From positions 1,793,557-1,857,556 of the forward strand of contig CAJINV010000003.1 in assembly GCA_905178155.1 (NCBI GenBank): DNA of 64,000 bases, in the 5' to 3' direction. The translations under genes and the position numbers were made by a program. Shown here one piece after another: positions 1-9,731 of this stretch. The notes under the pieces are model-generated. The model was not told the DNA's origin. It was given only the letters and a program-made list of their open reading frames with translations, and did no database searches. Each line of letters opens with the position of its first letter. Within the stretch, counting starts at the first letter, position 1. This DNA is from Amoebophrya sp. A120. Its lineage: Eukaryota; Sar; Dinophyceae; Syndiniales; Amoebophryaceae.

Positions 1-2828
1 TCCTGGTTCACGATCTCCCGTCCAAAGCGAATCCGGGATTCTGGCGCTGTTGCAATCCTCGCGCGCTTTCCGTCGTAATTGACAGCTGACGCTTTTATTT
101 CAGCTTTTGGTTCTTGTGCCTGAGGAGCCTGAGCAGCTCCGCTTTGATTATCGTTTTCGTCTAGTCCTCCTCCCTTGCCAGAAGTTGAAGTGCGCTCCTT
201 GTACTGTGCCTGGCTCTCGCGCAGCGAAAAAAGAACGTGAAACCGCCCCTGCTGCAGACCCGGAAAGAATGCTTGCAACATTTGTCGCCAGAGGTCGCCG
301 TCTCGCGGCCCCGAGGCAGTGATGGAACCAGTTCCGGGAAAATGAACTCTTCCGTCGAAACAGGAATGTAAACGGTGGAGGTCGTGCGCTTGGTGTAACT
401 TTTCCACCACAGGATAAAGTGGCTGGCTCCTTCCTTCTTGATGTTCGGATGTGCGGGCGGTGGCATAATTATCGCTTTGGTCACGCTGATGTTCATTGGC
501 GTCTTCTGTATCCTCCTCTGGTTGAGGAGGGCGAACGAAGAGCACGAACTCGCTAGGTAAAGATGCGTTCGCGTGGTTTTCCTTTTCGCCTTTGTCTTCG
601 CGGCCCCCTGGACCAACACTTTCGTCCACGTTCTCCGACAAGTACAGAAGAGACATCCGCATCGGTTTACCCGAAGAGTCGACGTCGGCAACTCGAGCAT
701 GATGGGACTCTTCCTGGAACGTTCGGAGCGCGTCTTGGACACCGGCCTGCGTGTAAACGTCGAAAAACACTTTTTCGAAAAAAGAGTCGTACAACGTATT
801 TGTGCTACGAGACGACCGCGCGGGTTCTCCTGCGTCGCCTTGTTTAATGTCACGGTAGTACACGACGCGCCCCCCGTCGTTCAATATTTTTACCAACCGG
901 CGCGTTTCTAGCGAGATAAAGGTCGAGAAAACCATGCGCAGGATCTTCTGGTTGACCTCGGTCTGCCGCGTCCAGGCACCCGCGGGGTCGGCGAAAACGA
1001 TGCTTTCGAATGATGCTTCCTTCGTGCTGAGATAAAAGACACCGTAGAGCAGCTCCAGTACGTGCCAAATGTTGGTCACCACGTTTCCGGATGGCAGTTC
1101 CAGCGTGCTCGAGAAAATCAACGTGTTCATCTTATTCGCTGCACTTTGTGCTTGATCATGCTCCTCGCTTTTAATACCGGAGGTCTTCGTCTTACTCGTG
1201 TCCCTACTCCGACGTCGGAGAAGTCTCCAGCCGTAGGCGATGTTCTTCCAGGTGAAGTCCCACGTGAAGCCGCGCGGGAAGTCGAAGCCAATGCTTTTCT
1301 CGAGTGCGTGCACCGTCCGAGGATTCGCGCGAGTATCCCAAGTCGGCGTAGACCGCCAGGGCGCTAGCAAAAGCTGCCCGAAATAGTTCATGCTCTTATT
1401 TTTGTTCTTTCCTCGCCCAGCTGCAGCAGACGTGGTCTTTGTAGCATCGAAAGCTGCGTCGGCATGGTGTCTCTCGTCAGAATCTTCAGCATACATGAGC
1501 ATGCGATTGCTGTGCGTGAGGCACATGCCGTCGTGGACGCACGATTGCCTTCCCAAGGAGGATATTTCGCAGTTCGGGGAGACCCGGGCCTGTTCGAAGA
1601 CAGGAGCAGCAGCCTTCTGTAGCGGTTGGGCTTTATTTGTTTCAGATGAAGCCAAAGGTGATGTCGTCGTACCATCCTGCCGTATTGCTTCTTCAGCTGC
1701 ACTGTGATTCAATGTAGACGAAAACGAATCCACGCCTTGTTCCTCTTCCTCAACCGCTTGTACTTGATCGAAATGCCAGCGAGGCGTTCTCGTGCTAGAC
1801 TTTTTGGCCGCAAAGTTCCCCGAGTTGTTGCCCTCCGCACTATAATCGCTCACCGATGTACTTGTTGTTGTTGTTAGGCCGTACAAGTCGAAGCGGTCGG
1901 TTTGTGTTTTCGGGAGTCCGCAGCAGAAATCCAGGTGAATATCGGGGCGCACCCAGAGCGCGTTGGGGTAGTGGATGGCATACCACCGCTCGACCCCGGC
2001 CCAGTTTCGACTCGCGTCTTTCGCAAAGCCTCCAAAGGCAGCCAGGTCTCCGTCTTCATGCGCGACGCACGTGATGTGATCGTTCAGCTGCGTGGAACAA
2101 AACTCCGTCTGTTGATACAGCAGCATGTTGCGGAACTTCTGGTTTTCCTCGACGAGCCCGCGCATCTGCGCAAAGGCAAAGCACTGCTCAATCGCCGGAG
2201 ATTCGATTCGCGCCGCGTGCGTCAGCCAGTCTTCGGGAGGAATCGTTCGCGAAGAGGAGGAGCGAGCGGTGGTAGTTCCCGCGTCGCTCTCCACTTCGTC
2301 TGGCGTTCTTGTTGACTTCCCATTTGCGCCGCTTTCGTCTGCCGAGTCTGGCGAGCCAAAAATCTCCTTGCTGAGTGCCGTGGCCGCCTTGACTGAGGTG
2401 TCAAAGAAGGCGCCACGCTGCGGATAGGGGGCAAGTAGATTTGGTTGTTCCGCAAGGCGCACGTCAAGCTCCTCGGCCAAAAGCTTCTCGCACACTGCAC
2501 GGTAAAACACAGGCGTGTCCCGGGGGCGGCGTGCCCAAGCGGAAGCCACTGCGCCAAGGGACACGTCAGATTCTTGCCAGGACGGTAGACGGTACTCCTC
2601 GGCGACCTCATTCTTTGGTGATGCATGCCTTTTTCTAGTGGGTGCAGGTGCAGCACTTGCAACGGTAGAGTCGCGGGCAGAACACCAAGACACCAGGTCG
2701 CTCGAAAACAAAAAGCAACAGGCAAAATGAAAAGAAAAGCTTCTCCTCGTTCGCCCAATGAGCTGTTGATAAAAGAAACGCAGGGACGAGACTAACTCTA
2801 GATATGAGGCTTTCACATGCGCTACCAT
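1..2828 (-). CDS. Large unknown protein, 3' end cut by window edge
   Basis: A single minus-strand frame stays open from an ATG at 2826-2828 to the left edge of the window, about 942 codons, without a stop. I do not recognise the family. The first ~60 residues contain a short hydrophobic, Cys/Phe-rich stretch near residues 42-55, followed by an Ala/Pro/Lys-rich linker. This could be a signal anchor, or the true start may lie further in. Well-formed globular segments follow. One, around 1860-2200, has Trp/Tyr-rich motifs (RNWAGVERWYAIHYPNALW). A second, around 850-1350, contains FPRGFTWDFTWKNIAYGW and NIWHVLELLYGVFYL. A Ser/Thr/Glu-rich linker separates them. The NIWH-type segment faintly recalls glycosyltransferases of the GT61/DUF563 kind, but that is a guess. 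The other strand and frames show only short shadow ORFs. The next gene downstream is outside the window. Confidence 0.7.
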   Translation of the reverse strand, partial: MVAHVKASYLELVSSLRFFYQQLIGRTRRSFSFHFACCFLFSSDLVSWCSARDSTVASAAPAPTRKRHASPKNEVAEEYRLPSWQESDVSLGAVASAWARRPRDTPVFYRAVCEKLLAEELDVRLAEQPNLLAPYPQRGAFFDTSVKAATALSKEIFGSPDSADESGANGKSTRTPDEVESDAGTTTARSSSSRTIPPEDWLTHAARIESPAIEQCFAFAQMRGLVEENQKFRNMLLYQQTEFCSTQLNDHITCVAHEDGDLAAFGGFAKDASRNWAGVERWYAIHYPNALWVRPDIHLDFCCGLPKTQTDRFDLYGLTTTTSTSVSDYSAEGNNSGNFAAKKSSTRTPRWHFDQVQAVEEEEQGVDSFSSTLNHSAAEEAIRQDGTTTSPLASSETNKAQPLQKAAAPVFEQARVSPNCEISSLGRQSCVHDGMCLTHSNRMLMYAEDSDERHHADAAFDATKTTSAAAGRGKNKNKSMNYFGQLLLAPWRSTPTWDTRANPRTVHALEKSIGFDFPRGFTWDFTWKNIAYGWRLLRRRSRDTSKTKTSGIKSEEHDQAQSAANKMNTLIFSSTLELPSGNVVTNIWHVLELLYGVFYLSTKEASFESIVFADPAGAWTRQTEVNQKILRMVFSTFISLETRRLVKILNDGGRVVYYRDIKQGDAGEPARSSRSTNTLYDSFFEKVFFDVYTQAGVQDALRTFQEESHHARVADVDSSGKPMRMSLLYLSENVDESVGPGGREDKGEKENHANASLPSEFVLFVRPPQPEEDTEDANEHQRDQSDNYATARTSEHQEGRSQPLYPVVEKLHQAHDLHRLHSCFDGRVHFPGTGSITASGPRDGDLWRQMLQAFFPGLQQGRFHVLFSLRESQAQYKERTSTSGKGGGLDENDNQSGAAQAPQAQEPKAEIKASAVNYDGKRARIATAPESRIRFGREIVNQ

Positions 2829-3190
2829 CTTCGATAATCTTCAGTGACTCTGCAACATCAGCTTTTCTCAGATCTTGCGATACAGTGTCAAACAGACACG
2901 ACACACGTTTGTCTCACGTTGGAAACAAATGATGATCACATCTTGATTTTTCATTATGATCTTGAGGCGCATCCATTTCCGAACGCGGAAATGTCATCGA
3001 CTAGAGCTAACTTATACCGCGGTCGTTTGATCAAGTACGAAGAACACATAAAAAGGGTGAATCGAAGCTCTCCACTGAGCGAGTGACGACATAGAACTTT
3101 TCCACCTTTGAGTACCACTGACAACTTTTAGCATCCTGGCCAGAGCCAGAGGACGGACAGAAACCTCGGTCGCACGCAGCTTCTTGACCC
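2829..3190. other. Intergenic spacer, nothing recognised
   Basis: This spacer lies between the 3' end of the LRR gene and the start of the partial gene at 1-2828. It is more AT-rich than its flanks. I see no ORF with coding character, RNA gene or clear repeat. If the organism uses spliced-leader trans-splicing, the acceptor for the downstream gene should lie here; no unambiguous site can be assigned by eye. Confidence 0.5.
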
Positions 3191-5842
3191 TTAACCAAGA
3201 CTGCGTAGATGGTCTTTGACAAGATCTCTTGCGGTCCGTGCCTCGTCAAGCTCGACAGCGGCACGACAGACGCTTTCTGCCCAAAAATGCAGGTGGCTCA
3301 AAGCCGTGCCTTTTTCTTGGACCACCTCCGCTTCGTCTTCTACGGCAGCGTGGCAGGAGCTCAGAAAAGACAGCAGGTCTTTGGCGCTCATCAATTGAGC
3401 GACGTTTACGGATTCCAACATGCGCAAAAAGGTCGGACTCTTCATCAGGTTCACGTCGAAAACCGCGCTCGCGGGTTGCTGCAGCGCGTTGCTGTTCACT
3501 GCGAAGAACGCAGCTTTCGCACAGTGTAACGTTTCCAAAATCGTTGTTGGCACGTCCGACCACTCGGGTGGGGTGATCTTTCGGATGCGCTGCAAACCAC
3601 CGCCATGTGCGTCACGGACCAGCTGTTCCGCCTTTCGTTCGCGTTTCTTGGCTGCCTCCAGCTGCTGCTCGAGCATCTTTTGTTCGCTTTGTCTCTTCAC
3701 AAACAGGGCGGCCTCTTGCTCCTGCCGAGCAGCTGCGCCAGGTTCTTCTTGGAGAGCAGGAGGAGAGCAGACCTCGTTGATATCAAACGAGCCTGGAGGA
3801 CGATCATCATGATTCTGAGTATCTCCATCACGACGGGCTGTAGTGTCTGACGTTGACGCCTGCCGCCTAGACGGCTTCGGTGTGGGCTTTAAATGCTCCG
3901 GCATGACACGCCATCCTACCGTAAGTTCCTCCACGTGCTGAAATCCTCCCGCTCCTGTGTTGTCGTACTTCCTAACTGGTGGTGGCACCATTTTCTTCTG
4001 AAAGATATTACCGCTGGGACCCTCCTGCTTATCCTTTTCCTTGCCATTTGTGCCATCTGTAGAAGTGCTGCCAGATGGGGGCTTCGGCTTGGGTTTCGCG
4101 GGAGCGTGGGTGCACCCGCACAATGTGCAGTACGAACCGGGCAACGCCCAAATCACAGTAGGCGCTTCACTCACCTCTTCTTCTTTTGCCCCAGCTGCAT
4201 CGAGCTTCTCCTCAAAGGCCGACTTCGTCACACTGGGAATTGTAGTAGCTCCAGCCTCCCGTAACGCTGTGGGGCTAATTGCGCGCACTTGTTTCTCCAG
4301 CAAGTGGTGCGCAATGCCGCTTGTGACCGTCGCGTTTTTGTTCTTTTCCGCGATCATGCGTGGAGGCATTGTGTTCTTTCTGCTGATTTTCGCGATCAGC
4401 TTTTTCGCGGTCGCAGTGGCCGCTTTCCGCACCCGCGACTCCGCTTCCGCGCCGCCGACGACCCACGCCTCTGCACACTTGCGCTCCAGAAACCCGATGG
4501 GTTGTTGATCCAAAAGTTTCAGCCGCGGGAACGCGGCGACAAATCTTCGGCGGTACTGCCGAAAGGATTCTTTCATCTCGTTGTTGGAAAGATCCAGAGA
4601 CTCCAGCGTTGCCTTACCAGACAGCGCGGTTTCCAACTCCTCCAGCGTCCCTTTCTGCAGCAAATTGCTCGACAAATCGACGGCCTTCAGGCCATCCGGG
4701 AGGCCGACATTCAGTGCCTCCACCACGGTTGGCCCCAGACGATTCTCCTTCACGATTAACACTTGCAGCCGCTGCAACTTGCACGGGACCTTCTTCTTTG
4801 TGACAATGCGCTCCGGGGGAGCGGACGATGGTCTGTTGTCGTAGGTAACGCCTGTTGCAGGAGCAGGAGTACTTCTACCGTTATCACCTCCGGCGGTCTC
4901 GTCCGTCTCTCCGGCGATGACGGTCCGCTCGGCCCAGAGATTTTCCAGCAGGTTTCTTGACAGGTCGATGGCTTGTAAATTTCCTAAATTAGTGTTGTCG
5001 AAGAGGCCCGAGACCGAGGCGATGCGGTTTTCTCGCAGAGACAGACACAGCAAACTGGAAAAGGCCCGACTGGCATTCAACCCGCCATGAGAAAACCCTT
5101 CCAGCTTCTGCAGGCGGTTGAAATCCAAGACCAACAGGCGGGACTGGATTCGTTGCACATGCTCCGCCAGGACGAAGCCGTCCACGTCTGGCCCGAAGCC
5201 AGCACCCTGCAGGAACAGACTCGGCTCGGCTAAGTGCAGCACTTGTTGTCCGAACTCATCATTTTCGCCAGCGCTCGGCAGTTGCTGCGATTCGCCAACA
5301 TCGGCAGCAGGCAGTCCTCCCTGTAGTTCGCCTCTTTTGCAGGTCACGTCCTTCACAACAGTGTACTCTTGCAAGTTCTCGAGATCGATGCTGCCGCCAG
5401 GTAGAAGCTGCTGATGCTGTTGCGGCACCGCCCCCGACGTCGCAATGACATCTGGGACCTTCCGATGCAAATTGTCAAGCGCTTTGTAGTTTGCGGCAAA
5501 GTTCACTCCCGCCGTTTGCACTTTCCCCATGATCAGATCGTTCTGTCGCTGGGCGATCGCCTTGTCCTCCAAAAAGGTGGTCTTGTTGTGCCGCTCGTAC
5601 TCGATCACAGCCTCGTTCGTCATGGGGACATCCACCTTCGATGGCGACCAGTGCGTCGCGTTTGTCGCATTCGTGTTGAGAAAATCGATCTGGGTCTGAA
5701 TGGACTTCAGAAAGAACTCTCGTTTCGCCTTCTTCGCGACTTCATCGGGATCAACATTTTGGTCGTACCGGGCGGCGCTTCGCATCCACGCGACCGTAAA
5801 AATCCCGCAGTCGGATTCGAACCCAACGGCCTGGCTACTCAT
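3191..5842 (-). CDS. Leucine-rich-repeat protein (883 aa)
   Basis: The intact 883-residue frame starts with ATG at 5840-5842. Residues about 235-445 form leucine-rich repeats (LLVLDFNRL, LLCLSLRENRI, LQAIDLSRNLL, LQVLIVKENRL, LKAVDLSSNLL, LESLDLSNNEM). They are closed by a cap-like segment, FPRLKLLDQQPIGFLERKC. A Thr/Gly-rich insert of ~50 residues (about 305-350) splits the repeat series. After the repeats come Ala/Lys-rich linkers, a short Cys cluster (CTLCGCTH, about residue 570) and a Lys/Glu-rich coiled-coil stretch near residues 735-765. LRR arrays are protein-binding scaffolds. Its partner cannot be read from the sequence, and I see neither a signal peptide nor a membrane segment. Many LRR proteins of this build are axonemal or cytoskeletal, but nothing here proves that. 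Confidence 0.85.
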   Translation of the reverse strand: MSSQAVGFESDCGIFTVAWMRSAARYDQNVDPDEVAKKAKREFFLKSIQTQIDFLNTNATNATHWSPSKVDVPMTNEAVIEYERHNKTTFLEDKAIAQRQNDLIMGKVQTAGVNFAANYKALDNLHRKVPDVIATSGAVPQQHQQLLPGGSIDLENLQEYTVVKDVTCKRGELQGGLPAADVGESQQLPSAGENDEFGQQVLHLAEPSLFLQGAGFGPDVDGFVLAEHVQRIQSRLLVLDFNRLQKLEGFSHGGLNASRAFSSLLCLSLRENRIASVSGLFDNTNLGNLQAIDLSRNLLENLWAERTVIAGETDETAGGDNGRSTPAPATGVTYDNRPSSAPPERIVTKKKVPCKLQRLQVLIVKENRLGPTVVEALNVGLPDGLKAVDLSSNLLQKGTLEELETALSGKATLESLDLSNNEMKESFRQYRRRFVAAFPRLKLLDQQPIGFLERKCAEAWVVGGAEAESRVRKAATATAKKLIAKISRKNTMPPRMIAEKNKNATVTSGIAHHLLEKQVRAISPTALREAGATTIPSVTKSAFEEKLDAAGAKEEEVSEAPTVIWALPGSYCTLCGCTHAPAKPKPKPPSGSTSTDGTNGKEKDKQEGPSGNIFQKKMVPPPVRKYDNTGAGGFQHVEELTVGWRVMPEHLKPTPKPSRRQASTSDTTARRDGDTQNHDDRPPGSFDINEVCSPPALQEEPGAAARQEQEAALFVKRQSEQKMLEQQLEAAKKRERKAEQLVRDAHGGGLQRIRKITPPEWSDVPTTILETLHCAKAAFFAVNSNALQQPASAVFDVNLMKSPTFLRMLESVNVAQLMSAKDLLSFLSSCHAAVEDEAEVVQEKGTALSHLHFWAESVCRAAVELDEARTARDLVKDHLRSLG

Positions 5843-6686
5843 ATCGGAGGAGAATGAACGTGGTCAAGGTCACAGGGCGGATTTATGGCAGAAATGCTAC
5901 GCAGCTTGCTGCCAACGACGTCTCTGCGCCGCAACTTCAAACGCTAACACCCCGACGAACATGATGATCTTCACAACATTTATCGGGTCAGATATTCGAA
6001 AAATATTAAAACTTTTTTACTTAATTTGCTTGCAAGCATATGAATTTGTGCCGATACAACAACTGATACAGCTGCAATTATGAAGCAATAAAGTCAGGGA
6101 TGAAGATGGAGAAGATTTTGGGGTATTGTAGCAACTATGGAGGACAAATCGTGGCGGATAGTGACGAAGTTAGTACTTTCTAAACCGACACAGGGGGCGT
6201 GGAAGAGTGCTTTTTTCATTCTGCTTTGAAATTGATGCATGAGCATGACTATAGCGAACGAGCTAGTTACCCGAAGCCGGGCCGGGCCCCAAAATTACAT
6301 TGACATGCACGCTTGAAAATTTGGTGGTTTTGAAATACGTACCGAGGCGGTGCACCGATGTCATCGACGTGCATAGAAATCAAACAGCGACTCAGCCCTT
6401 TCACGATGAAGTGGAGTTGAAATTGCCGGCGTTGGCTTTCTTTTTGATAAATAAGCACGGAAACTACAGCTGTCTTTGAGATCTCTACAACTCGCGATCA
6501 CAGACCGATTTGAGGAAGGTGACCAGGACCACTCCGGTTTCCATAACAGAGTCACAGACACAGTCATCATGACAGATACAGAAAACATCACGTGTCGGCA
6601 TCGTATCGATTCCGACAAAGGTTCAGGTAGACCTGCTTAGCTTGCATTGGATCGACGACCACGGTGATATATCCTGTCATTGCTTG
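5843..6686. other. Intergenic spacer, nothing recognised
   Basis: 844 bp between the sirtuin-like gene and the LRR gene. Short ORFs on both strands (for example 6267-6618 minus) have no coding character. I see no RNA gene, tandem repeat or element ends. It should hold the 3' UTR of the sirtuin-like gene and the 5' region of the LRR gene. Confidence 0.5.
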
Positions 6687-9600
6687 TTACATCTGGAGCG
6701 TAATCTGATTCAATTCGTGAAAGTCGTCCATGCTTTCCAAATGCTCGGTGCTGGGCTCAAGTCCTAGCTCCTCTAAAAGGAATTTCAGGAACAACAACGT
6801 GTCAGAGAACACTCTCTCCGTCGCCAAGTGCTCAAACGGGGTGGTCTGTCGCGTCACCAGCACTAGCTTACCGTCGTAGGAAGCGGACGGCGGCGGAAGA
6901 CTGTCCAGGGGGTCTGGGTAGTTATCGTACCCCTCCTCTCCGTCGACGTCTTCTTCTTCCACAAAAACCGTATCTGGTCCCCAAACGCCTTCAGGGATGT
7001 CGTGTGGTGTAGTTGCATCTTGTGTCTGCTGGTGCGCGTGCGGAGCTACTGCCGCGGTCTCACCACCATTTGCAATCGCTACAGCTGCGCCATCCCTTGC
7101 TCCTTCTATCGCGATGTCATCGGGCGGAGGTTGCCGAGTGGTCATGTCGTCCCACCCTATTCCCGTTGCTGGAGGAGTTGTATCGGGTCCGGGTGGGCCG
7201 GAAACTACCACATACTTCCCGTCCGGAGAGGAATTTTGGTGCGCGCCCTCACGGAATAAGCGATCATTGCGGGCAACCAAATCCTGTGGCAGTGCTGACG
7301 GCGGCGGCTGCAGAAACGAGATCGCACCATCGGCCGTGTTTCTGTCCGGTAGAAAATTAGCATTAGCTGCTCCATTAGGTAGAGCAGTGTGCGGAAACGG
7401 CTGACCGCGTCTTGCCCCGGCAGCGCTGCGCCCGCGCCTTTGTCTTTGACGGTCAAGGTCGTCCTGTATCCTCTGTCGAATAGCCGCCATAGTACTGTCA
7501 AGCGGAAATTGTTGGTCTTGCGCTCTGAAACTCCCTCCGGAAGGAGGCTGAACGTGTGCAAATGCACTCGGCATTCCTTGCTCTGGTTCTTGCGACATTG
7601 TGATAGCAACATGTTGATGCTGGCCCCCTGCAGCTCTACCCCTGTCTACTACTTCCTGCTGATCGCTAGCACAGCTCTCTTGGCTGCTCGGATCGAGATC
7701 GCGGTCCGGCCTCGGGGTCTGCCCCTGCTCCAACCCCATAGCTTGCTTGCTCTCCCATAGCCGGTAGGCTCTGACCCGCCGGCAGCAACACCGGAGACAC
7801 ATGCACGAGTTTCTGTCGGAAAGCAGACTGCCGGGGGCCTGCAGTGGGTAGTTCTCCAAATCGTCATCGATCCCATTCACGTGGTCCCACACCAGGCGCT
7901 GTGCAATCCAAGCGACGTACTCCGCGGTGGGGTAGTCGGTCAAATCTGTGCTTAACGTGACACACAGGTCCGCAAATTCGCACACGTCCCACAGAACTGG
8001 CTCCTGCGGCCACACCGGCAAGCCGTGCACTTCTACGAACGTCTTATCGATGGCCCCGGCGAAAAACTGCAGCTCTTTTGAGCAGAACAGGCAGTATTGC
8101 TCGACCGCTCGTGGGTGGGGGCCGAATTGCTGGTCGCGCAAGGCAAACCGGTTTTCGGCAATTTGGGCCTGAATGCGCTGGTTTAGGCGCGCGTTCAGGT
8201 GCTCGGAGACGGTGCAGTAGTCGCAAGGCTGGCAGGTTCGGGCGCCTGCATCGGCGTCCTTCGAACTATAGCTGTGAAGATGCTTCGAAGAGGCAGAGGG
8301 AACAGAAAGCGGTAAAAACAGGTTGTCGCCACTCGTCTGCCAATGCAGCTCGTGGTTTTCCGGGATCGTGAGGTCAACTCTGTTCCCTCCTGGTATCAGC
8401 CTCAATTTCTCCAAAAGCGTTACCGATTTCGAGTTTGATGTGCTCGTCATACTTGCCAAGCGAAGCCGTTGGGTCTCGACACACTCGGGCGCCGCGAAGC
8501 GTCCACCCGCAATGATCTGCGCCAGTGGCGAACGCCGCCAAACCCGTGAAACCATATCGCGCAGCCCATGACTCCCCCCAGTGGAATTGTTGGGTGCAGC
8601 AACAGGAGACTGGACGTGGCCAGAAGCGCGTGTTTCAGGTGCTTGAGGAGGAGAAAAGAGCAGACCGCGATCGTCTGGTCGTGCAGCCGGAACTTCTGAA
8701 AGTTCCCCGCCACTGTCCGTGTTTTGTCGACCGGTCGTCGTGGGCCCCGTTGCTGTCGTGGCGGGCGGTGCGGGAACTCCGTCGACGCTGTAGGGATTTA
8801 CTACATTGGTGCCGCCCATTGCTGGAAGAGGTTGTCCGCCGAGTGTGGCGGGGGGGTCTACTTGGGCGGCCTGGTAGCGCCGCGTCATGCGGACTTGGCG
8901 ACATTGCATGTACTTTTCGCACTCGTCGTTGGGGCAAAACTCGAAGAAGTTGTTTTCGTTTCCGTGTAACTCCAGCACGTGGTTCTTACACCCCGATAAC
9001 GCCTCGATGGTGCTCCGCAGGGTCCCCGTCGTTTCGGTTGTGACGACGAGGCGGCAGTAGCCCGCCTTACCCAGCTTGTAGATCATTCGGGCGACTTTTT
9101 CCAGCAGAATTTTCTCGAGGTCGCGCATTGTCGGCGCCGGATTCTGCTGTCGCAGGTCGTCGCTCTTCTCAGCACTGAGCCCAACATCGAGCTGCGGTAG
9201 TACTACCTGTGGTCTATCATGGTCCAACATAGCAGCGGTACTTCTGTAAGCCGACTGGTCGTCTGGTGTCGACCGGGAGCCACTCTGCGTGCTGGTGGCA
9301 CGACCAGTAGCCGAGGATGAGAATGCCGAGGAACTTCCTGTGGCACAATTGTTCGACGAGGCGCCTGAACCGGAAATAACCCCCTCCGAGGAGTGTGAAT
9401 GGGTCCGACTCCGCAGGAGCGACCCCGCAACCGCTTCTCTTTTCGCGCGGAAGGCCGCAATTTCGGACTGAAAGTCGTTGCCGACGAAAAGGATGGGAAA
9501 GGATGACTCTTGAAAGTAGCCTGCGGTTGCCCGCGCCTTTTCGCGAAGAACGGCGGTTGCCTCTTGATCGTGCGTGATGGCAAGTTTCGGCTCCAACATA

Positions 9601-9731
9601 CCATCGTACATATCGCGCTGTCGGCTCGCCGGAAGGACGTCCCAATCAAATGCGCTGGCACTAGTTGGCGCACGACCGCCTGTGGCGGGCAGCCGATGTC
9701 CCTGCAACGCTACTGAAGAACCAGCACCCAT
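6687..9731 (-). CDS. Divergent sirtuin-fold protein with eroded catalytic motifs (1014 aa)
   Basis: ATG at 9729-9731; intact frame of 1014 residues. The order of sirtuin (SIR2) landmarks is visible. The nucleotide-binding motif position reads VGNDFQSEIAAFR (residues 83-95), against the family's GAGxSxxxGIPDFR. The strand that should carry TQNID reads VVTTETTGTLRS (229-240). ELHGN (254-258) keeps the histidine position of the family's HG motif. Zinc-ligand-like cysteines follow at CPNDEC (266-271), CQPCDYC (500-506) and CLFC (547-550). The GTSLxVxPA position reads TLSTDLTDYPTAEYVAW (592-608). Several residues that bind NAD in known sirtuins are therefore replaced, so ordinary deacylase activity is doubtful. 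The protein starts MGAGSS, a good N-myristoylation signal, suggesting membrane attachment. Gln/Ser/Pro-rich inserts separate the core blocks and form most of the C-terminal third. Confidence 0.75.
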   Translation of the reverse strand: MGAGSSVALQGHRLPATGGRAPTSASAFDWDVLPASRQRDMYDGMLEPKLAITHDQEATAVLREKARATAGYFQESSFPILFVGNDFQSEIAAFRAKREAVAGSLLRSRTHSHSSEGVISGSGASSNNCATGSSSAFSSSATGRATSTQSGSRSTPDDQSAYRSTAAMLDHDRPQVVLPQLDVGLSAEKSDDLRQQNPAPTMRDLEKILLEKVARMIYKLGKAGYCRLVVTTETTGTLRSTIEALSGCKNHVLELHGNENNFFEFCPNDECEKYMQCRQVRMTRRYQAAQVDPPATLGGQPLPAMGGTNVVNPYSVDGVPAPPATTATGPTTTGRQNTDSGGELSEVPAARPDDRGLLFSPPQAPETRASGHVQSPVAAPNNSTGGSHGLRDMVSRVWRRSPLAQIIAGGRFAAPECVETQRLRLASMTSTSNSKSVTLLEKLRLIPGGNRVDLTIPENHELHWQTSGDNLFLPLSVPSASSKHLHSYSSKDADAGARTCQPCDYCTVSEHLNARLNQRIQAQIAENRFALRDQQFGPHPRAVEQYCLFCSKELQFFAGAIDKTFVEVHGLPVWPQEPVLWDVCEFADLCVTLSTDLTDYPTAEYVAWIAQRLVWDHVNGIDDDLENYPLQAPGSLLSDRNSCMCLRCCCRRVRAYRLWESKQAMGLEQGQTPRPDRDLDPSSQESCASDQQEVVDRGRAAGGQHQHVAITMSQEPEQGMPSAFAHVQPPSGGSFRAQDQQFPLDSTMAAIRQRIQDDLDRQRQRRGRSAAGARRGQPFPHTALPNGAANANFLPDRNTADGAISFLQPPPSALPQDLVARNDRLFREGAHQNSSPDGKYVVVSGPPGPDTTPPATGIGWDDMTTRQPPPDDIAIEGARDGAAVAIANGGETAAVAPHAHQQTQDATTPHDIPEGVWGPDTVFVEEEDVDGEEGYDNYPDPLDSLPPPSASYDGKLVLVTRQTTPFEHLATERVFSDTLLFLKFLLEELGLEPSTEHLESMDDFHELNQITLQM

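Noticed and set aside
161-853. 230-codon minus-strand ORF
   Set aside because: It is a shadow of the longer frame open from 2828 to the left edge, which has better codon pattern and composition across the same DNA.
5812-5833. tRNA T-loop-like string (GGTTCGAATCC on the minus strand)
   Set aside because: It lies inside the first codons of the LRR gene (VGFESD), and no cloverleaf can be built around it.
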